Source of the DNA: Bremia lactucae
Taxonomy: Eukaryota; Oomycota; Peronosporomycetes; Peronosporales; Peronosporaceae
DNA: 64,000 nucleotides
Assembly (NCBI RefSeq): GCF_004359215.1
Contig: NC_090611.1
Location: 646,189-710,188 of the forward strand
Direction of reading: 5' to 3'
In this document: one piece after another, positions 11,296-22,089 of the stretch
Layout of the letters: the number at the start of each line of letters is the position of its first letter
Position numbering within the stretch: position 1 is the stretch's first letter
Program-made: the position numbers and the translations under genes
Notes under the pieces: model-generated
The model's input: the letters and a program-made list of their open reading frames with translations, nothing else
Told to the model about the DNA's origin: nothing
Database searches by the model: none

Positions 11296-11704
11296 TTAAG
11301 CATTCGGGTCGTTTTTGGGGTTCACCAGCAATGTCATGCCAGTCGGTGACGTCCCACATATTTTATGGTGGACACGTCCACATAATAGGAAAGGGGGGCG
11401 CACCGAACGATAGGAAAGAGATAACGGTAGGAAAGAGTTAGCGGTGGGATATAGATAAAATCTAAATATAGCTCACTTTCCGGTTTGCAATCCCGACCGT
11501 AAGCTCATCTTCAAGCTCATAGAATAACTTAATAAAACAGTCTCGATATGGTATAAACTCCTGCCTACATCAACGCATGTGCAGCACTCTCCCACTCTTT
11601 TTTCAATATAGGTGGCGCCTATTGTACCGTTTAATCGGAGCTCTCTTAAGTCGAGTGCGAATTGCTAGCGATTTTATTTGATGCAGGTGTTCCTGTTTAA
11701 TATA

Positions 11705-11850
11705 TCTTACGTAAAACCAATAAATATAGTTACACTATCGACCAATCATATTATCTTACACCGATAAGCCAATCAGAGGTGGTGTATATGTGGCAATAGT
11801 CAAAACGTCTTCGGCAATAGTCGCACCCAATTGGCATTTGTCAAAGTACC
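11705..11850 (-). repeat. Dispersed repeat, copy 2
   Basis: The reverse complement contains GTGCGACTATTGCCG, AGACGTTTTGACTATTGCC and CTCTGATTGGCTTATCGGTG, matching the copy at 3895-4030 with scattered differences. It is about 400 bp from the SF3B3 start. Confidence 0.5.
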
Positions 11851-12228
11851 CTCTTGGCTATGAAGATGACATTTGATTGGCTAATGATGTATGGGGTGAG
11901 TTTAAAAAAGCGAGGGTGAGTTTAGGAATTCCCATTAAAGTTACAATAATGTCAATTATTTTCGTTCCTTCAAGCCGCCATAACGCAATGTTATGTAAAT
12001 TCAAGTAAATAAACCTCAACACTTAAATTATGTGGAGTGGTTTTACTTTCAAGTTCAGAACAAGAAAAAAATAAAGGTGTGTTAACCACATGAGTTCAGA
12101 GGTTACATAAATTAAGTACTGCTTGGTTGGATGAGGTAACCACAGCTTTTTTCTTGAAAACTTTTAAATATGTGTACCACCTAGTCTTGTATCCGCTTCC
12201 CTTTCAAGTCACGTTTGTTAGCTCTGTG

Positions 12229-15200
12229 ATGCATCTCCTGAATTTGACGCTGCAGCCGCCCACGGGCGTGCACATAGCCGTGTATGGTAACTTTTCAGCA
12301 CCACAAGCGCAAGAGTTTGTGGTAGTGCGTGGCGATGTGCTGCAGCTTCTGCGTCCGGATGAGGCGGGGCGTTTGGAGGTCATAATTTCAACCCAGGTCT
12401 TTGGAGTTGTGCGTGCTCTCCAGCCTTTCCGACTAACAGGGGGTGAGCGAGACTACCTCGTAGTTGGGTCGGACTCAGGAAAAATTACTGTCATTGAGGT
12501 GAACCCAACAGCTTGCCGATTCGAGGCCCGACAGAGCGAAACTTACGGTAAAACTGGCTGCAGACGCATCACACCGGGCCAGTACCTCGCTGCCGATCCT
12601 AAAGGCCGCGCCGTCCTCATCGGGGCCGTAGAAAAACAGCAGTTGGTCTATGTTATGAATCGCGACGCCTCCAGTTGCCTAACTATCTCATCACCGTTGG
12701 AGGCGCATCGCGCTAACGCCATTCACTTGAGTGTCATAGGGCTCGATGTAGGCTTTGAGAACCCCATTTTCGCTTGCTTGGAGCTTGATTACGCTGACGC
12801 TGATGCAGATCCAAGTGGCCAAGCCGCTCAAGAAGCTGTAAAGACGCTTGTGTATTATGAATTAGACCTAGGACTTAACCACGTGACGAGACGATGGAGT
12901 GAACAGGTCTTAAGAAGTGCCAATATGCTTGTGGCTATTCCTGGAGGAGGTGACGGACCGGGTGGGGTGTTAGTTCTAGGAGAGAACACGATACAGTACA
13001 AGAACGAAGGTCATTCCGAGTTGACATGTGCTATTCCAAGACGTGCAGGTGAAGACAGAGAAATCCTTATTGTCTCGGCTGCTACACACAAGCAGCGAGA
13101 TTTATTCTTTGTCCTATTACAGTCCGAGCTCGGAGATCTTTACAAGATATCACTCGAGTACTCGGGCAACACCGTGGATGAAATCAAGGCTCAGTTCTTT
13201 GATACTGTCCCAGTAGCCTGCTCTTTGTGTATCACCAAGACAGGTTTGCTTTTCTGTGCGTCCGAGTTCTCAAACCACTATTTATTCCAGTTTTTAAGTA
13301 TTGGCGAGGGAGATGATACAGCTAAATGCTCGAGCTTGGCGATGGATGCAACCAACTCATCAACGTTTCCGCTGCGTAAATTGACAAACTTAGCACTAGC
13401 CAGCTCATCTCCAAGTTTGAGCCCCGTAACGCAGCTGCTGGTTGATGACTTAGCTAATGAACAGACTCCACAAATGTACGCGCTTTGTGGAAACAGTAAT
13501 CGCTCGTCGCTACGTGTATTGCGTCACGGCCTTCCGATCACGGAGATGGCAGCAAGTGCGCTTCCAGGTATTGCCAAGGCCGTCTGGTGCTTAAAAGAAT
13601 CATACTCAGACCCGTACGACAAGTATATTGTTGTTAGTTTTGAAGATGCGACATTGGTTCTTGAAGTTGGCGAGACTGTTGAAGAAGTCGCTCAGTCTGG
13701 CTTCCTTCGTGACCATGGATCATTGCTAGTAACGCTTCTTGAAGACGACTCGAAACTGCAAATTCACACAAACGGAATCCGACATGTACCAAAGTTTCAG
13801 CCCGTTACGGAGTGGAAGGCGCCAGGTAAGAAGGTTATTCAGCATTGTGCTGCAAACTCTCGTCAAGTTGTGATCTCGCTCGCTGGTGGCGAAATTATTT
13901 ACTTTGAGCTGGGCCAGGCGGGGGAGCTAGCAGAAAAGGGTAAGCTCGATCTTGGCTTTGAAGTCTGCAGCTTAGATTTAGGAGAAGTCCCAGAAGGTCG
14001 ACAACGTTTTCAGTTTATGGCGGTAGGAAGCTGGGATAACACCGTCCGTATCTTATCGCTGGATCCAAATGAACTTTTTCGGCAAAAATCAACGTTAGCA
14101 TTGACATCGCACCCTCACACTCTTTGCCTTGCCCAGTTGCAGAATGAACCATCAACCCCTGATTCCGAGTATTCGTCCGAAGCTCTGTTCTTAAGTATTG
14201 GTTTGAACAACGGTGTTCTTCAGCAATCGCAGATCGACCCCATTACAGCTACTTTAACAAATTCTCGCTCGCGCTTTTTGGGAACGCTTCCAGTAAAATT
14301 GTTTCGAGTTGTGGTCGAAGGAAAGCGCTCAATCCTTGCGCTTTCCAGTCGTGCATGGATATCATACTTTCAGCAGACGCGTAGACACCTCACCCCACTC
14401 TCGTGCGAATTACTTTCCTGCGCAAGCTCGTTCGACTCGGAGCAATGCCCCGGAGGCGTTGTCGCACTGACAAATGAAGGAATGAAAATTCTGACAATTG
14501 ATCAGCTCGGGGATACTTTTAATCAGCAAAAGTGCAATTTGCGCTACACGCCACGCAAGGCAGTGATTCACTCACCTTCACGACGACTAGTTGTGATTGA
14601 AAGTGATCACAATGAATACGGGGCTGCGTACAAGAGATCACATGGTCTGCACATTCCGGACGTTCGAAATGCGAACGAAAACGACGATGAAGCAGAAGAT
14701 GATATCAACGAGGCGCTATTGTTTCCTCGTGGCCCCATACCTACTGGGAAAGATAAGTGGGCGTCGTGTGTCCGAATAATTGATCCAGTGTCATGTCAAT
14801 CAGTGGTGTGTGAAGAATTGGATGAAGACGAATGTGCACGCAGTATTGCTGCTTGTGTCTTCCATGATCGTGGAGGAGAAGCGTTCATTATTGTAGGCAC
14901 TGTCAAAAAGATGCAGTTGCACCCTCAGAAAGCACCTTCTGGAGGCTGTTTGCGCGTGTATCGCCTTGTCGAAGGCATGCAACTCGTGCTTGTTCACGCA
15001 ACTGAGATTGACGACATTCCGCATGCTATGTGCGAATTTCAAGGTCGTCTGCTTGTCTCTGTCGGTCGAGCACTACGAATTTATGACTTGGGCAAGAAAA
15101 AAATGTTGCGCAAGTGTGAAAATCGAAATTTTCCTTCGATTTTGATCGAGTTGAAGGCTGCTGGCGATCGTATTTACGCCTCAGATCTGCACGAATCGTT

Positions 15201-15822
15201 CCATTTTGTGAAATACAAGAAAGAAGAGAACCAATTGGTGATCTTTGCAGATGACTGTGTGCCGCGGTTTATCACTAGCAGCGTACTGTTAGATTACGAC
15301 ACGTTGTGTGGAGCTGACAAATTTGGCAACATATTCGTATCTCGACTTCCGTCCGAAGTTTCAGATGAAGTCGACAATCCGACGGGCAATCGTATCCTGT
15401 GGGACTCCGGTCTTTTGAATGGTGCACCCAACAAGCTAGAACAGATAGCACAGTATCACGTGGGGGATGTAGTTACTAGCATGGTACGTACGAGCTTGGT
15501 TCCTGGAGGCATTGAGGCAATTGTCTATGCAACTATTATGGGCCGTATTGGTGTTCTCATCCCATTTACTTCGCGTGAGGATGTGGATTTCTACACTCAC
15601 TTGGAGATGTACATGCGCCAGGAACAGCCCCCGCTTTGCGGCCGCGATCACCTGTCGTATCGGTCGTACTTTATTCCCGTAAAGAACGTCACGGATGGCG
15701 ATCTGTGCGAACAATATAGCACTCTTAGCGTGGAAAAGCAAGCAAGCGTGGCGGAGGATCTTGATCGGACGCCCGCCGAAGTGCTGAAAAAGCTGGAGGA
15801 CATTCGCAACCGTCTCTTGTAA
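12229..15822 (+). CDS. SF3B3: Splicing factor 3B subunit 3 (SF3B3/SAP130)
   Basis: This is a component of the SF3b complex of the U2 snRNP, which binds the branch-site region during spliceosome assembly. I chose ATG 12,229 because the protein then begins MHLLNLTLQPPTG, matching the family's conserved N-terminus. The frame is open further upstream only from a TTG at 12,127. The protein has 1197 residues against about 1217 in human. Family phrases include FRLTGG...VVGSDSGKI, ISSPLEAHRAN, GLDVGFENPIFACLELDY, the FDTVPVACS stretch and the C-terminal DRTPAEVLKKLEDIR. It should fold as three WD-like propellers (MMS1-type N-terminal region, CPSF-A-type C-terminal region). An acidic loop lies near residue 825. 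Paralogues DDB1 and CPSF160 are less similar at these motifs. There are no introns and the gene looks intact. Confidence 0.95.
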   Translation: MHLLNLTLQPPTGVHIAVYGNFSAPQAQEFVVVRGDVLQLLRPDEAGRLEVIISTQVFGVVRALQPFRLTGGERDYLVVGSDSGKITVIEVNPTACRFEARQSETYGKTGCRRITPGQYLAADPKGRAVLIGAVEKQQLVYVMNRDASSCLTISSPLEAHRANAIHLSVIGLDVGFENPIFACLELDYADADADPSGQAAQEAVKTLVYYELDLGLNHVTRRWSEQVLRSANMLVAIPGGGDGPGGVLVLGENTIQYKNEGHSELTCAIPRRAGEDREILIVSAATHKQRDLFFVLLQSELGDLYKISLEYSGNTVDEIKAQFFDTVPVACSLCITKTGLLFCASEFSNHYLFQFLSIGEGDDTAKCSSLAMDATNSSTFPLRKLTNLALASSSPSLSPVTQLLVDDLANEQTPQMYALCGNSNRSSLRVLRHGLPITEMAASALPGIAKAVWCLKESYSDPYDKYIVVSFEDATLVLEVGETVEEVAQSGFLRDHGSLLVTLLEDDSKLQIHTNGIRHVPKFQPVTEWKAPGKKVIQHCAANSRQVVISLAGGEIIYFELGQAGELAEKGKLDLGFEVCSLDLGEVPEGRQRFQFMAVGSWDNTVRILSLDPNELFRQKSTLALTSHPHTLCLAQLQNEPSTPDSEYSSEALFLSIGLNNGVLQQSQIDPITATLTNSRSRFLGTLPVKLFRVVVEGKRSILALSSRAWISYFQQTRRHLTPLSCELLSCASSFDSEQCPGGVVALTNEGMKILTIDQLGDTFNQQKCNLRYTPRKAVIHSPSRRLVVIESDHNEYGAAYKRSHGLHIPDVRNANENDDEAEDDINEALLFPRGPIPTGKDKWASCVRIIDPVSCQSVVCEELDEDECARSIAACVFHDRGGEAFIIVGTVKKMQLHPQKAPSGGCLRVYRLVEGMQLVLVHATEIDDIPHAMCEFQGRLLVSVGRALRIYDLGKKKMLRKCENRNFPSILIELKAAGDRIYASDLHESFHFVKYKKEENQLVIFADDCVPRFITSSVLLDYDTLCGADKFGNIFVSRLPSEVSDEVDNPTGNRILWDSGLLNGAPNKLEQIAQYHVGDVVTSMVRTSLVPGGIEAIVYATIMGRIGVLIPFTSREDVDFYTHLEMYMRQEQPPLCGRDHLSYRSYFIPVKNVTDGDLCEQYSTLSVEKQASVAEDLDRTPAEVLKKLEDIRNRLL

Positions 15823-16412
15823 ATACAAATACGACATTGATTTCTTCAATACAAACGTAGACGTAATTTTTGGAATCGATCAGGCATTTAAATAATTGAA
15901 AAAAAATACCAAAAAGTCATGACTAAAGCTGTGATTCATGGTGGAGAGAGCTTCGAAGCAATATGACTCGGAAGGCTCATTTTGCGTCCACTGTGATTGG
16001 GAAAGAGCAGCGTTCTCGTTTTTTTATAAATTTCCTGTATCACGGCCACGCGGGGCCTAAATGCCTACTCATGCACTCGTCAGCATAGCACGCCCATGTC
16101 ATAGAATACTTTACACTCCCACCTGGAACGGGAGCGTCATGTCGCTTTGCCCTTCTACCAGGAGCACCAGCAAGTACACGACGTTAGAGAACGTGATCGC
16201 TTCCGTTACCGCCACGCCACAAATTATCTCAAGATCCACAAACTGTACAAACCATTAATTAAATTTATAGTTTATTGCTTGTTGTTCTGTCACCTCGCTG
16301 GTTATTGCTCCACTGCGTCGTCTCTTGGAAAGCTTCACTCCGAGTGTCGGTACCACTAACATTGATTCTATTGCAAGTAATCGTTCGTCAAAGACCTTTC
16401 ATGTCCAATTCG
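15823..16412. other. Intergenic, possible unrecognised small coding pieces
   Basis: Two short frames look non-random but cannot be joined convincingly. One is ATG 15,963 to a stop near 16,088 (starts MTRKAHFASTVIGKEQRS). The other is an open frame 16,105-16,290 containing ALPFYQEHQQVHDVRERDRF. They could be exons or a decayed small gene. No GT-AG intron of normal size joins them in frame. I do not recognise the product. Confidence 0.2.
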
Positions 16413-16802
16413 TTAGAGTGTACCTTCAACTATGACACGTCCTGAACCGTAATAGGTAGTTGCGGTTAGTAAAGCCAGCAGCAGCCCCAATAATAGTCGA
16501 GAAGATGACACGTCCCATCGAATGGTTGATAGAACACCGCCAGAGCTAAGGAAAAAGACGACAATCAGCGACCACAGGCCTATTGATCTCTTCTCATGCG
16601 ACATTGGTCCTGACAGTGCAAACTCAATGCCTTGCTGTCCATATGTCCGCACTCGCAGCACAACTTTACTAGCTGGACAACGCATGCGAAATTTACACAA
16701 AATCAACATCAAAATGAGGTTGTAAACAAAAATGTAACCCAACATCGAGAGAAATAATAACATAGCTGTGTTTCCTTCTAAAAGTCTTGAATTCGTCGAC
16801 AT
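16413..16802 (-). CDS. Small predicted multi-pass membrane protein
   Basis: An uninterrupted 129-codon frame starts at ATG 16,802. The product has strong hydrophobic stretches at about residues 13-36 (AMLLFLSMLGYIFVYNLI...), 76-91 (LWSLIVVFFLSSGGVL) and 101-117 (SRLLLGLLLALLTATTYY), separated by a basic loop with several arginines. It therefore looks like a three-helix integral membrane protein. I do not recognise a family. It runs convergently toward SF3B3, 590 bp away. It could still be a chance frame, but the patterned hydrophobicity with charged loops argues for a gene. Confidence 0.45.
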   Translation of the reverse strand: MSTNSRLLEGNTAMLLFLSMLGYIFVYNLILMLILCKFRMRCPASKVVLRVRTYGQQGIEFALSGPMSHEKRSIGLWSLIVVFFLSSGGVLSTIRWDVSSSRLLLGLLLALLTATTYYGSGRVIVEGTL

Positions 16803-17254
16803 TTCAGTGCACCTAGTTTAAGAGGAACTTTTGTTTAAGGGGGGCTCGCTCGAGCAAAGAACAATCTTGCTCTTGTTCATCACGCATTGATCCTAAGGTC
16901 AATGCGAAGGATACCACTGTAAATTTGATCAACATTGAACGATAATGCTATTACTGACTTTAGTAATGATGCTGAAAGACTCAGTATGCACAACAATATA
17001 TGCACTTACCAATTCGAAAAAAGATATCTCCGCAGTACATTATCATTAACTATTTACTTAGGTTTTAATATTATTTAAAATAATTATACAATTTTTATCG
17101 AACATCACATTTATGAGAAGCAAATCAAATAAAGACATGAGGCTTCTTATTGCGCTTTCATTTTGAGGGGTCCGAATGAATCAGATTAAAGAGGATGAGT
17201 TGTAGAATATCTTAGCCAAAGCCGACTACGTATAGGTTGTGTTCACGATAAATA
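16803..17254. other. Intergenic, nothing recognised
   Basis: AT-rich between 17,030 and 17,130; no coding or repeat signal identified. Confidence 0.4.
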
Positions 17255-17425
17255 TACGGCCGATTCTCTTTTTTGCGTTGGATTTGAAAATGACTTCTAT
17301 CAGATACTCGTGAGAGAGTCCGATGTAGCCAAAACGGCAGTAAGCACTCCAAGCGGTAAGCTTTGTAAGTGGCTTACGCTTTAATGCCTTCCCTGGGGGC
17401 TATGCGAAAGGCACCGCGAGACTAA
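17255..17425 (+). pseudogene. Isolated gypsy RT fragment
   Basis: The plus strand encodes LDLKNDFYQILVRESDVAKT and then AVSTPSGKL followed by WLTL, the RT palm of a gypsy element, with frame breaks. No other gypsy domain is next to it in this orientation, so it is a small relic. Confidence 0.7.
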
Positions 17426-18600
17426 TGTCTTTCGTCCGCGATTAATATAAACGGGAACGGCTATCCTTGAAATTTTCTCTGGACTGAAAGAGTCGTGCAG
17501 CAGGTTCCTTAGACATTCTACGCTGCTGCTTCAGCACTAGCCGACAGCTTAACACAGAAACGTTGCATCTTACTTAACAGCAGATGTGCCACGATCCTTT
17601 TTGCCAACGGTCTCTCAAGAATTATCCTCCTTCCGACTTCCGCACCCTGATTCGGTAATTAATAGCAAGCTAGTGGTCGTTTTCTTAAAGCTACCGGGTT
17701 CTATGTCAGCTGCAGCTGCGATGAACACGACTTTCCAAGTAAATGTCTTTCTCCTATTTGCCGCCATATTCTCAATCTTTGGCTGCGTGGTCTTAAGCGA
17801 TTTTTGATGCCATTGACTCGGAGTCCCCCCACTCATTTCGACGTTGCTGAACATGCCTCAGCTTCGGAGCCGCTGCTTTAAGGCCAACATTCGAGCAATT
17901 TGTTTTAAAAACGTTAGACAGTACTAGCATATCTGCATGGACAAGAGAAGTTTTGGCCAATTACAATTTGGTTTTATTATGATAAATACAAGAGCCGATA
18001 TAGCCATCCACACACCCTTTCAGTATCGCCACAACCCGTTCGTTTTTTTTTTAATCACAACAACATGTCAATGACATCATAGATTTTTCTCATGACATGC
18101 GTCACCGCAAAATTAACGTTTATTTCCCTTTTGGTATTGCCCTACTATCTACCTCCGTGTTAATGAGAGTATGTGACTATATCAGAAATCGTGTTGACGT
18201 TTGGCAGATCTTAGTGCCCATAAAATTTGCACCGACCATGAGCGCAAGCAAGCCATACCTTCCGGATGTTTCAGTATTTGTCGGCTTTCAAATTTCTTTG
18301 TTGGATAACAATTTTGCTATACAACAAAAAAATTACGCACATATTGAGATATCTTTATGTGTGGTCCCGTTAACAATAGGATGTAAATTGAATTGTGATT
18401 GACTTAGCAGAAAATTAAATTAGTCAAGTCTGGCATTCGTGGCAGCCAGAATTGATAAAGCTTCTACAACTTGTCGTATAGAACTTACATCAGTTTGGCC
18501 TGCATCCTATGCATAGCGACAGATACGGGGACCGAAGTCTATGGACGGGTTCACACTGCCTCCCCAGGATCTGTCGCTCTTCAACATGAAAGTAATCGTG
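17426..18600. other. Intergenic with one doubtful ORF
   Basis: An ATG frame at 18,097-18,402 (101 codons) has mixed composition and no recognisable motif. A frame at 17,704-17,807 ends in a hydrophobic tail. Neither is supported beyond being open. Confidence 0.25.
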
Positions 18601-18623
18601 ATTTTTACATCGATCAATTTGGC

Positions 18624-20010
18624 TCACAGGTTATCGTCTTTTTGTTGCTTCACATACTCCTTAACAAGTACGGGCACGTCGCGTATCATACTTGTAAGCG
18701 CTTTCCACGAGTATTCGATATCGTGCAGCCAACGCCACGAGACGAGAAGTTCGCACTGTTTAGTATGCGCATTGTATCGGTGGTCTTGAATCCGCTCAAC
18801 CCCCAAACAATGCCTAGCTTGCCTATGTGCTCTTAACTTTCAGCGGTGACGTTCATGCTGGCGTTGTGAAAGAATTTGAGTCTTGAGCCGTGGATTTCGA
18901 ACAAGTCGCATGTTATGAGATGCTCGATCATAAATGAGTACTCGCGTGCCTCGGTCACTCTATACGGTCCAACCCAGCGTTCCATCAACTTGTTATCACG
19001 AAGACGCTTATCGACTCGGGACCCCAGCACAAAATCTCCAGCGCTGCCCTTTTTCGCCATCTTTTGGTAGAGCCGTGCTCTCTCTTTGCAGTCGGCTACT
19101 TTTTCATGCATTGACCGTAGACTCTCTTGCAGAGCTTCTAACTCTTCATCGACTACAGCTATATCAATAAGCATCAGTTTGTCTTTCATCTGCACATTTC
19201 GCGGAAGCAGCGCCAAATGCAGCGGGGTCGGTACTTGCAAACCGGTGACCAACTCAATGGGTGCTCTTCCACCCAGTGATTTAACTGGTAATTGGTTGAG
19301 GTTGGCTTGTACAAGAGAGATAAGACACTCCCAGCTTTGGGTGTCAAGCTGATTCTCGAGAAGAAGTATGTCGCAGTTTAAATGCTCGACTGTTCCGTTC
19401 ACTCAAGGTGTGTACACTGGCATAAATGTGTGTAGCACCTTCATACGGTCAAGCAGATTCTCCATTAACGAGTTCTTAAAATGGCTGCCATTGTCAGAAT
19501 CCCACGCGGACGGCAGGCCAAATCGTTTTGCCTAGCCGAGCAAAGCTATTGTATTTACGGAGCTTGTTAAGGAATCACACGGCACAATTTCGCAATAATG
19601 AGTTAGCCTGTCTTTGAGGACGAGCAGGTAGGGTGTACTTCCGTAAGAATCGCCCATTAATAAAATATAAAATGCACCACCTGCGTTGCGTGCAGGTGGC
19701 TTACGATGTTCGCTTCACGGTCGTTTAATCAATTGACTACGCTTGCACAGCAAACAGGTTGTCACGAAATCATTTACCAATTAACCCATTTATGCTATAC
19801 TTCTGGCGCAGCTGGCGCATCATAACGTCCGCACCATGGTGCGCGTTCAAACCCCAATGTGCGATGACAAGCATGCGCGCAATAAGTTCCTTTGCTTGCG
19901 TGATTCCACACATTATACTCTACGAAAATAAGCTCAGCGCTCTCCGTGATCTGCAGATGCAGGAGCAGAGCGCCGATAAGGTTTCTGTGTCGCAACCACT
20001 TCATTTAAAA
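18624..20010 (-). pseudogene. Element B integrase with chromodomain
   Basis: The zinc-binding region reads ELIARMLVIAHWGLNAHHG. The core has LLVLKDRLTHYCEIV with the D, then WDSDNGSHFKN with the second D and NGTVEHLN with the E. The C-terminal region (SLGGRAPIELVTGL, VLGSRVDKRLRDNKLMERWV, GPYRV) follows. After a break, a chromodomain reads VERIQDHRYN...LLVSWRWLHDIEYSWKAL. The catalytic triad is still present, but stop codons (for example at about 19,405) prevent translation. Confidence 0.85.
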
Positions 20011-20063
20011 GACGGCCAAAAAAAAATCATCATCACTAAGTTGTCGTCGATGCAATATTTCTC

Positions 20064-20133
20064 GGGGGATCGAGTTCGCACGGCTTTTTTACTGATTGTC
20101 GCAGCAAAAAAACCGTGCGAACTCGATCCTCCC
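20064..20133. repeat. Fold-back palindrome inside element B
   Basis: The arm at 20,064-20,090 (GGGGGATCGAGTTCGCACGG plus a T run) is repeated as a reverse complement at 20,106-20,133, with about 15 bases between. It falls between the integrase and RNase H relics. Confidence 0.88.
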
Positions 20134-20239
20134 AAGATTTACCGCATCTTCGACAACGGCAGCCACCGAGACACCAGATCGGCCCAGATGTCGTCGCAAC
20201 CTCTTACGTGTAGAATCTCGTACCGATAATCAAAGAGTA

Positions 20240-21290
20240 TTAGTGCCCAACTTTGCAACTTTCCGCGGGCATGTTTGCGGATCCCCGTGTGCGGGCAGAA
20301 AATTTGGATGAGATTTGCATGGTCACAAAAAAGAATTGAAACCTGCCGGACGGTTCAAAAGATACACGAACTCTTTTGCCGCCCCGATGACAGGATATGC
20401 CTCTTTCTCTGCAATTGACCAGTATAGTTGAGCTTCCTTTGCACAGAAGCAGCTCATGTTTTTGGCTTGTCAAACTCTTCAGATCACCCAACTCATTGAC
20501 TTGCGATACAATGAGAGACCAGCCTCGGTCATTGGCGTCCGTCGTCATCCATACCGTCGCCATATTAGATGAAAAAAGTAGCTTCACCGAGTTTTCCGCA
20601 CTGTTCAGGAACGTGCTGCTCTGTTGCTGCTCTTCTGGCGTTAAAGTCAGTTTAAGCCCTTCGGCATAGCGTTGCTTCCGGCTATGACCATCAAAACCTG
20701 CCTCCAATTTCGGCTGCATCGGTGCTGCATGCTGGGCAAAATTGATAATTGACTCTCGAAGCCAATTAGCTGCGTACGAAAGTTTCTGCAAATCTGCAGC
20801 AAGAGCTGGTAGCGGTAGAGAAAAGAGTGCAGAAACACGCTGGGGATCGCGTTGGTTCCCCTTTGTATCAATAAGGCGTCCGCACCAAGAGATCTCTCGC
20901 GAAAATCAGTAGCTTCCGTGCGTCCAGCTTAATCTATATTTCATAGTCCCGTAAACGCGAGAATAAGATACGCAAGACGGCTATAAATTCCTCCACTGTC
21001 CTTGCAAAATCCACGATATCGTCAATCAGATCAATACGTTTGTTAACAACATGTCCCGAAACTCTTCTTGCATCTGATTCTGAAACAAAATGGGAGAATC
21101 CGTAGCACCTTGAAGAACTCGCGTAGGCGTGTACACAGTGTCGTTCTTAACAAAACTGAAAAATTCGCGACAATCCGCATGCAGTAAAAGATGACTAAAA
21201 CCCTTGAATAGGTCAAACGTTGCAAAAATGCTGAGCACCACGAACCTTATCGAACTGGAGCCGCCGCACATGCCCAGTGACTCTAATTGT
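20240..21290 (-). pseudogene. Element B reverse transcriptase and RNase H
   Basis: The RT palm reads FATFDLFKGF, DCREFFSFV, then VYTPTRVLQGATDSPILFQN. The active-site region after it (FADD/IDDI position) is broken near 21,030. RNase H remnants include TTDANDRGWSLIVSQV and KHELLLCKG. Several frames are needed to read it. Confidence 0.85.
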
Positions 21291-21331
21291 TGCGAAATAC
21301 CAAATTAAACTTCTCTGGCTGCTTACAGTAG

Positions 21332-22060
21332 TCAGCGAGGAATCTCTTTTTTCAGTGTGGAGTATTGTCGAGATTTAGTGAGAAATGGCACAGCATTCTC
21401 GACTAGAACCACTCGTAATGGCTCGAGCTTTACCGGTGGGTCGGCTCCCAGCTTAATTCGCCTCAGATCTACCTCGTGCAAGGTAACTTCGCGCTGTGCC
21501 TTTCTCATATTTCGTGGAAATCCGGATTCATTGGCAGCTACTACCATTATTTCCAGATATTCTGTGATCTCATCCACGTTCGTCATTCCAACAATGTCAT
21601 CCACGGGTATATCATCGCCATCGTCGTCAGCTCCCATCCTCGTAGCAAGTTGTTCCAATAGTTGGTCCACATTGATACCAAGAAAATTTAAGTCATAATT
21701 TTTTAACAAGAAGCTCGTCTACGTTCTCATCAATAATTATACACTGAACCTTTTGTATGTGAACAGGACCAGCTGCTGTTAAAAGCTGCACATATTTTTC
21801 ACATTGCTCATGACACTCGAAAAGCCTGCCGTGGGCCACCTAGTAGTCAGCTTCTCCACAGCGTCACTTGAACCCAGTTTATCCAGCTCACAAAACATCC
21901 AGCGAGAAAGCACGTTGCAGTCGACGCCGGTATCTGCTAGAAACGGCACTTCGAGAACGTTGTTCAGTATAGTAACTCGCCTTTTTGGCGTACCTAACGA
22001 CCGGACAGCTTTTAGTCGCAACCGTTGGTTCGTACGTCGTTCATCCGCTTTAAAGCTGTT
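21332..22060 (-). pseudogene. Element B protease and RT N-terminus
   Basis: The protease active site reads FLADTGVDCNVLSRWMFC, with DTG conserved. The RT N-terminal linker follows at 21,709-21,332, with DIPVDDIVGM and LEPLRVVLVENAVPF. A stop and frame change separate the two. Confidence 0.8.
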
Positions 22061-22089
22061 TACTTGTTAAATTCAATAGCTATAAGGCA

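Larger units (their letters stand above)
10861..12228. other. Repeat-filled region upstream of SF3B3
   Basis: No gene is visible. It holds the tRNA-like SINE candidate (from 11,219), a short purine-rich tandem motif (GATAGGAAAGAG type, 11,410-11,445) and the dispersed repeat copy. The last 200 bases before the SF3B3 start are AT-rich; I saw no clear core promoter. Confidence 0.45.
18600..22080 (-). mobile_element. Ty3/gypsy chromodomain element B, 5' truncated
   Basis: Pol domains occur in gypsy order on the minus strand: protease (22,021-21,779), RT (about 21,709-20,950), RNase H (20,791-20,300), integrase (20,010-18,840) and chromodomain (18,836-18,624). Many stops and frameshifts occur and Gag is missing. 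The right end abuts a LINE fragment at about 22,090. No LTRs were identified. Confidence 0.88.

Noticed and set aside
12127..12228. Upstream extension of the SF3B3 frame
   Set aside because: It starts with TTG and adds 34 residues absent from the family; ATG 12,229 matches the conserved N-terminus.
12229..15822. DDB1 or CPSF160 as identity of the large protein
   Set aside because: The N-terminal NLTLQ, FRLTGG and SSPLEAH motifs and the C-terminal DRTPAEV fit SF3B3 specifically.
17586..17807. Short ORF ending in a hydrophobic segment
   Set aside because: It needs a GTG start and has no supporting motif or neighbour.
18471..18836. A 121-codon plus-strand ORF
   Set aside because: It is antisense to the chromodomain of gypsy element B, which explains the open frame.
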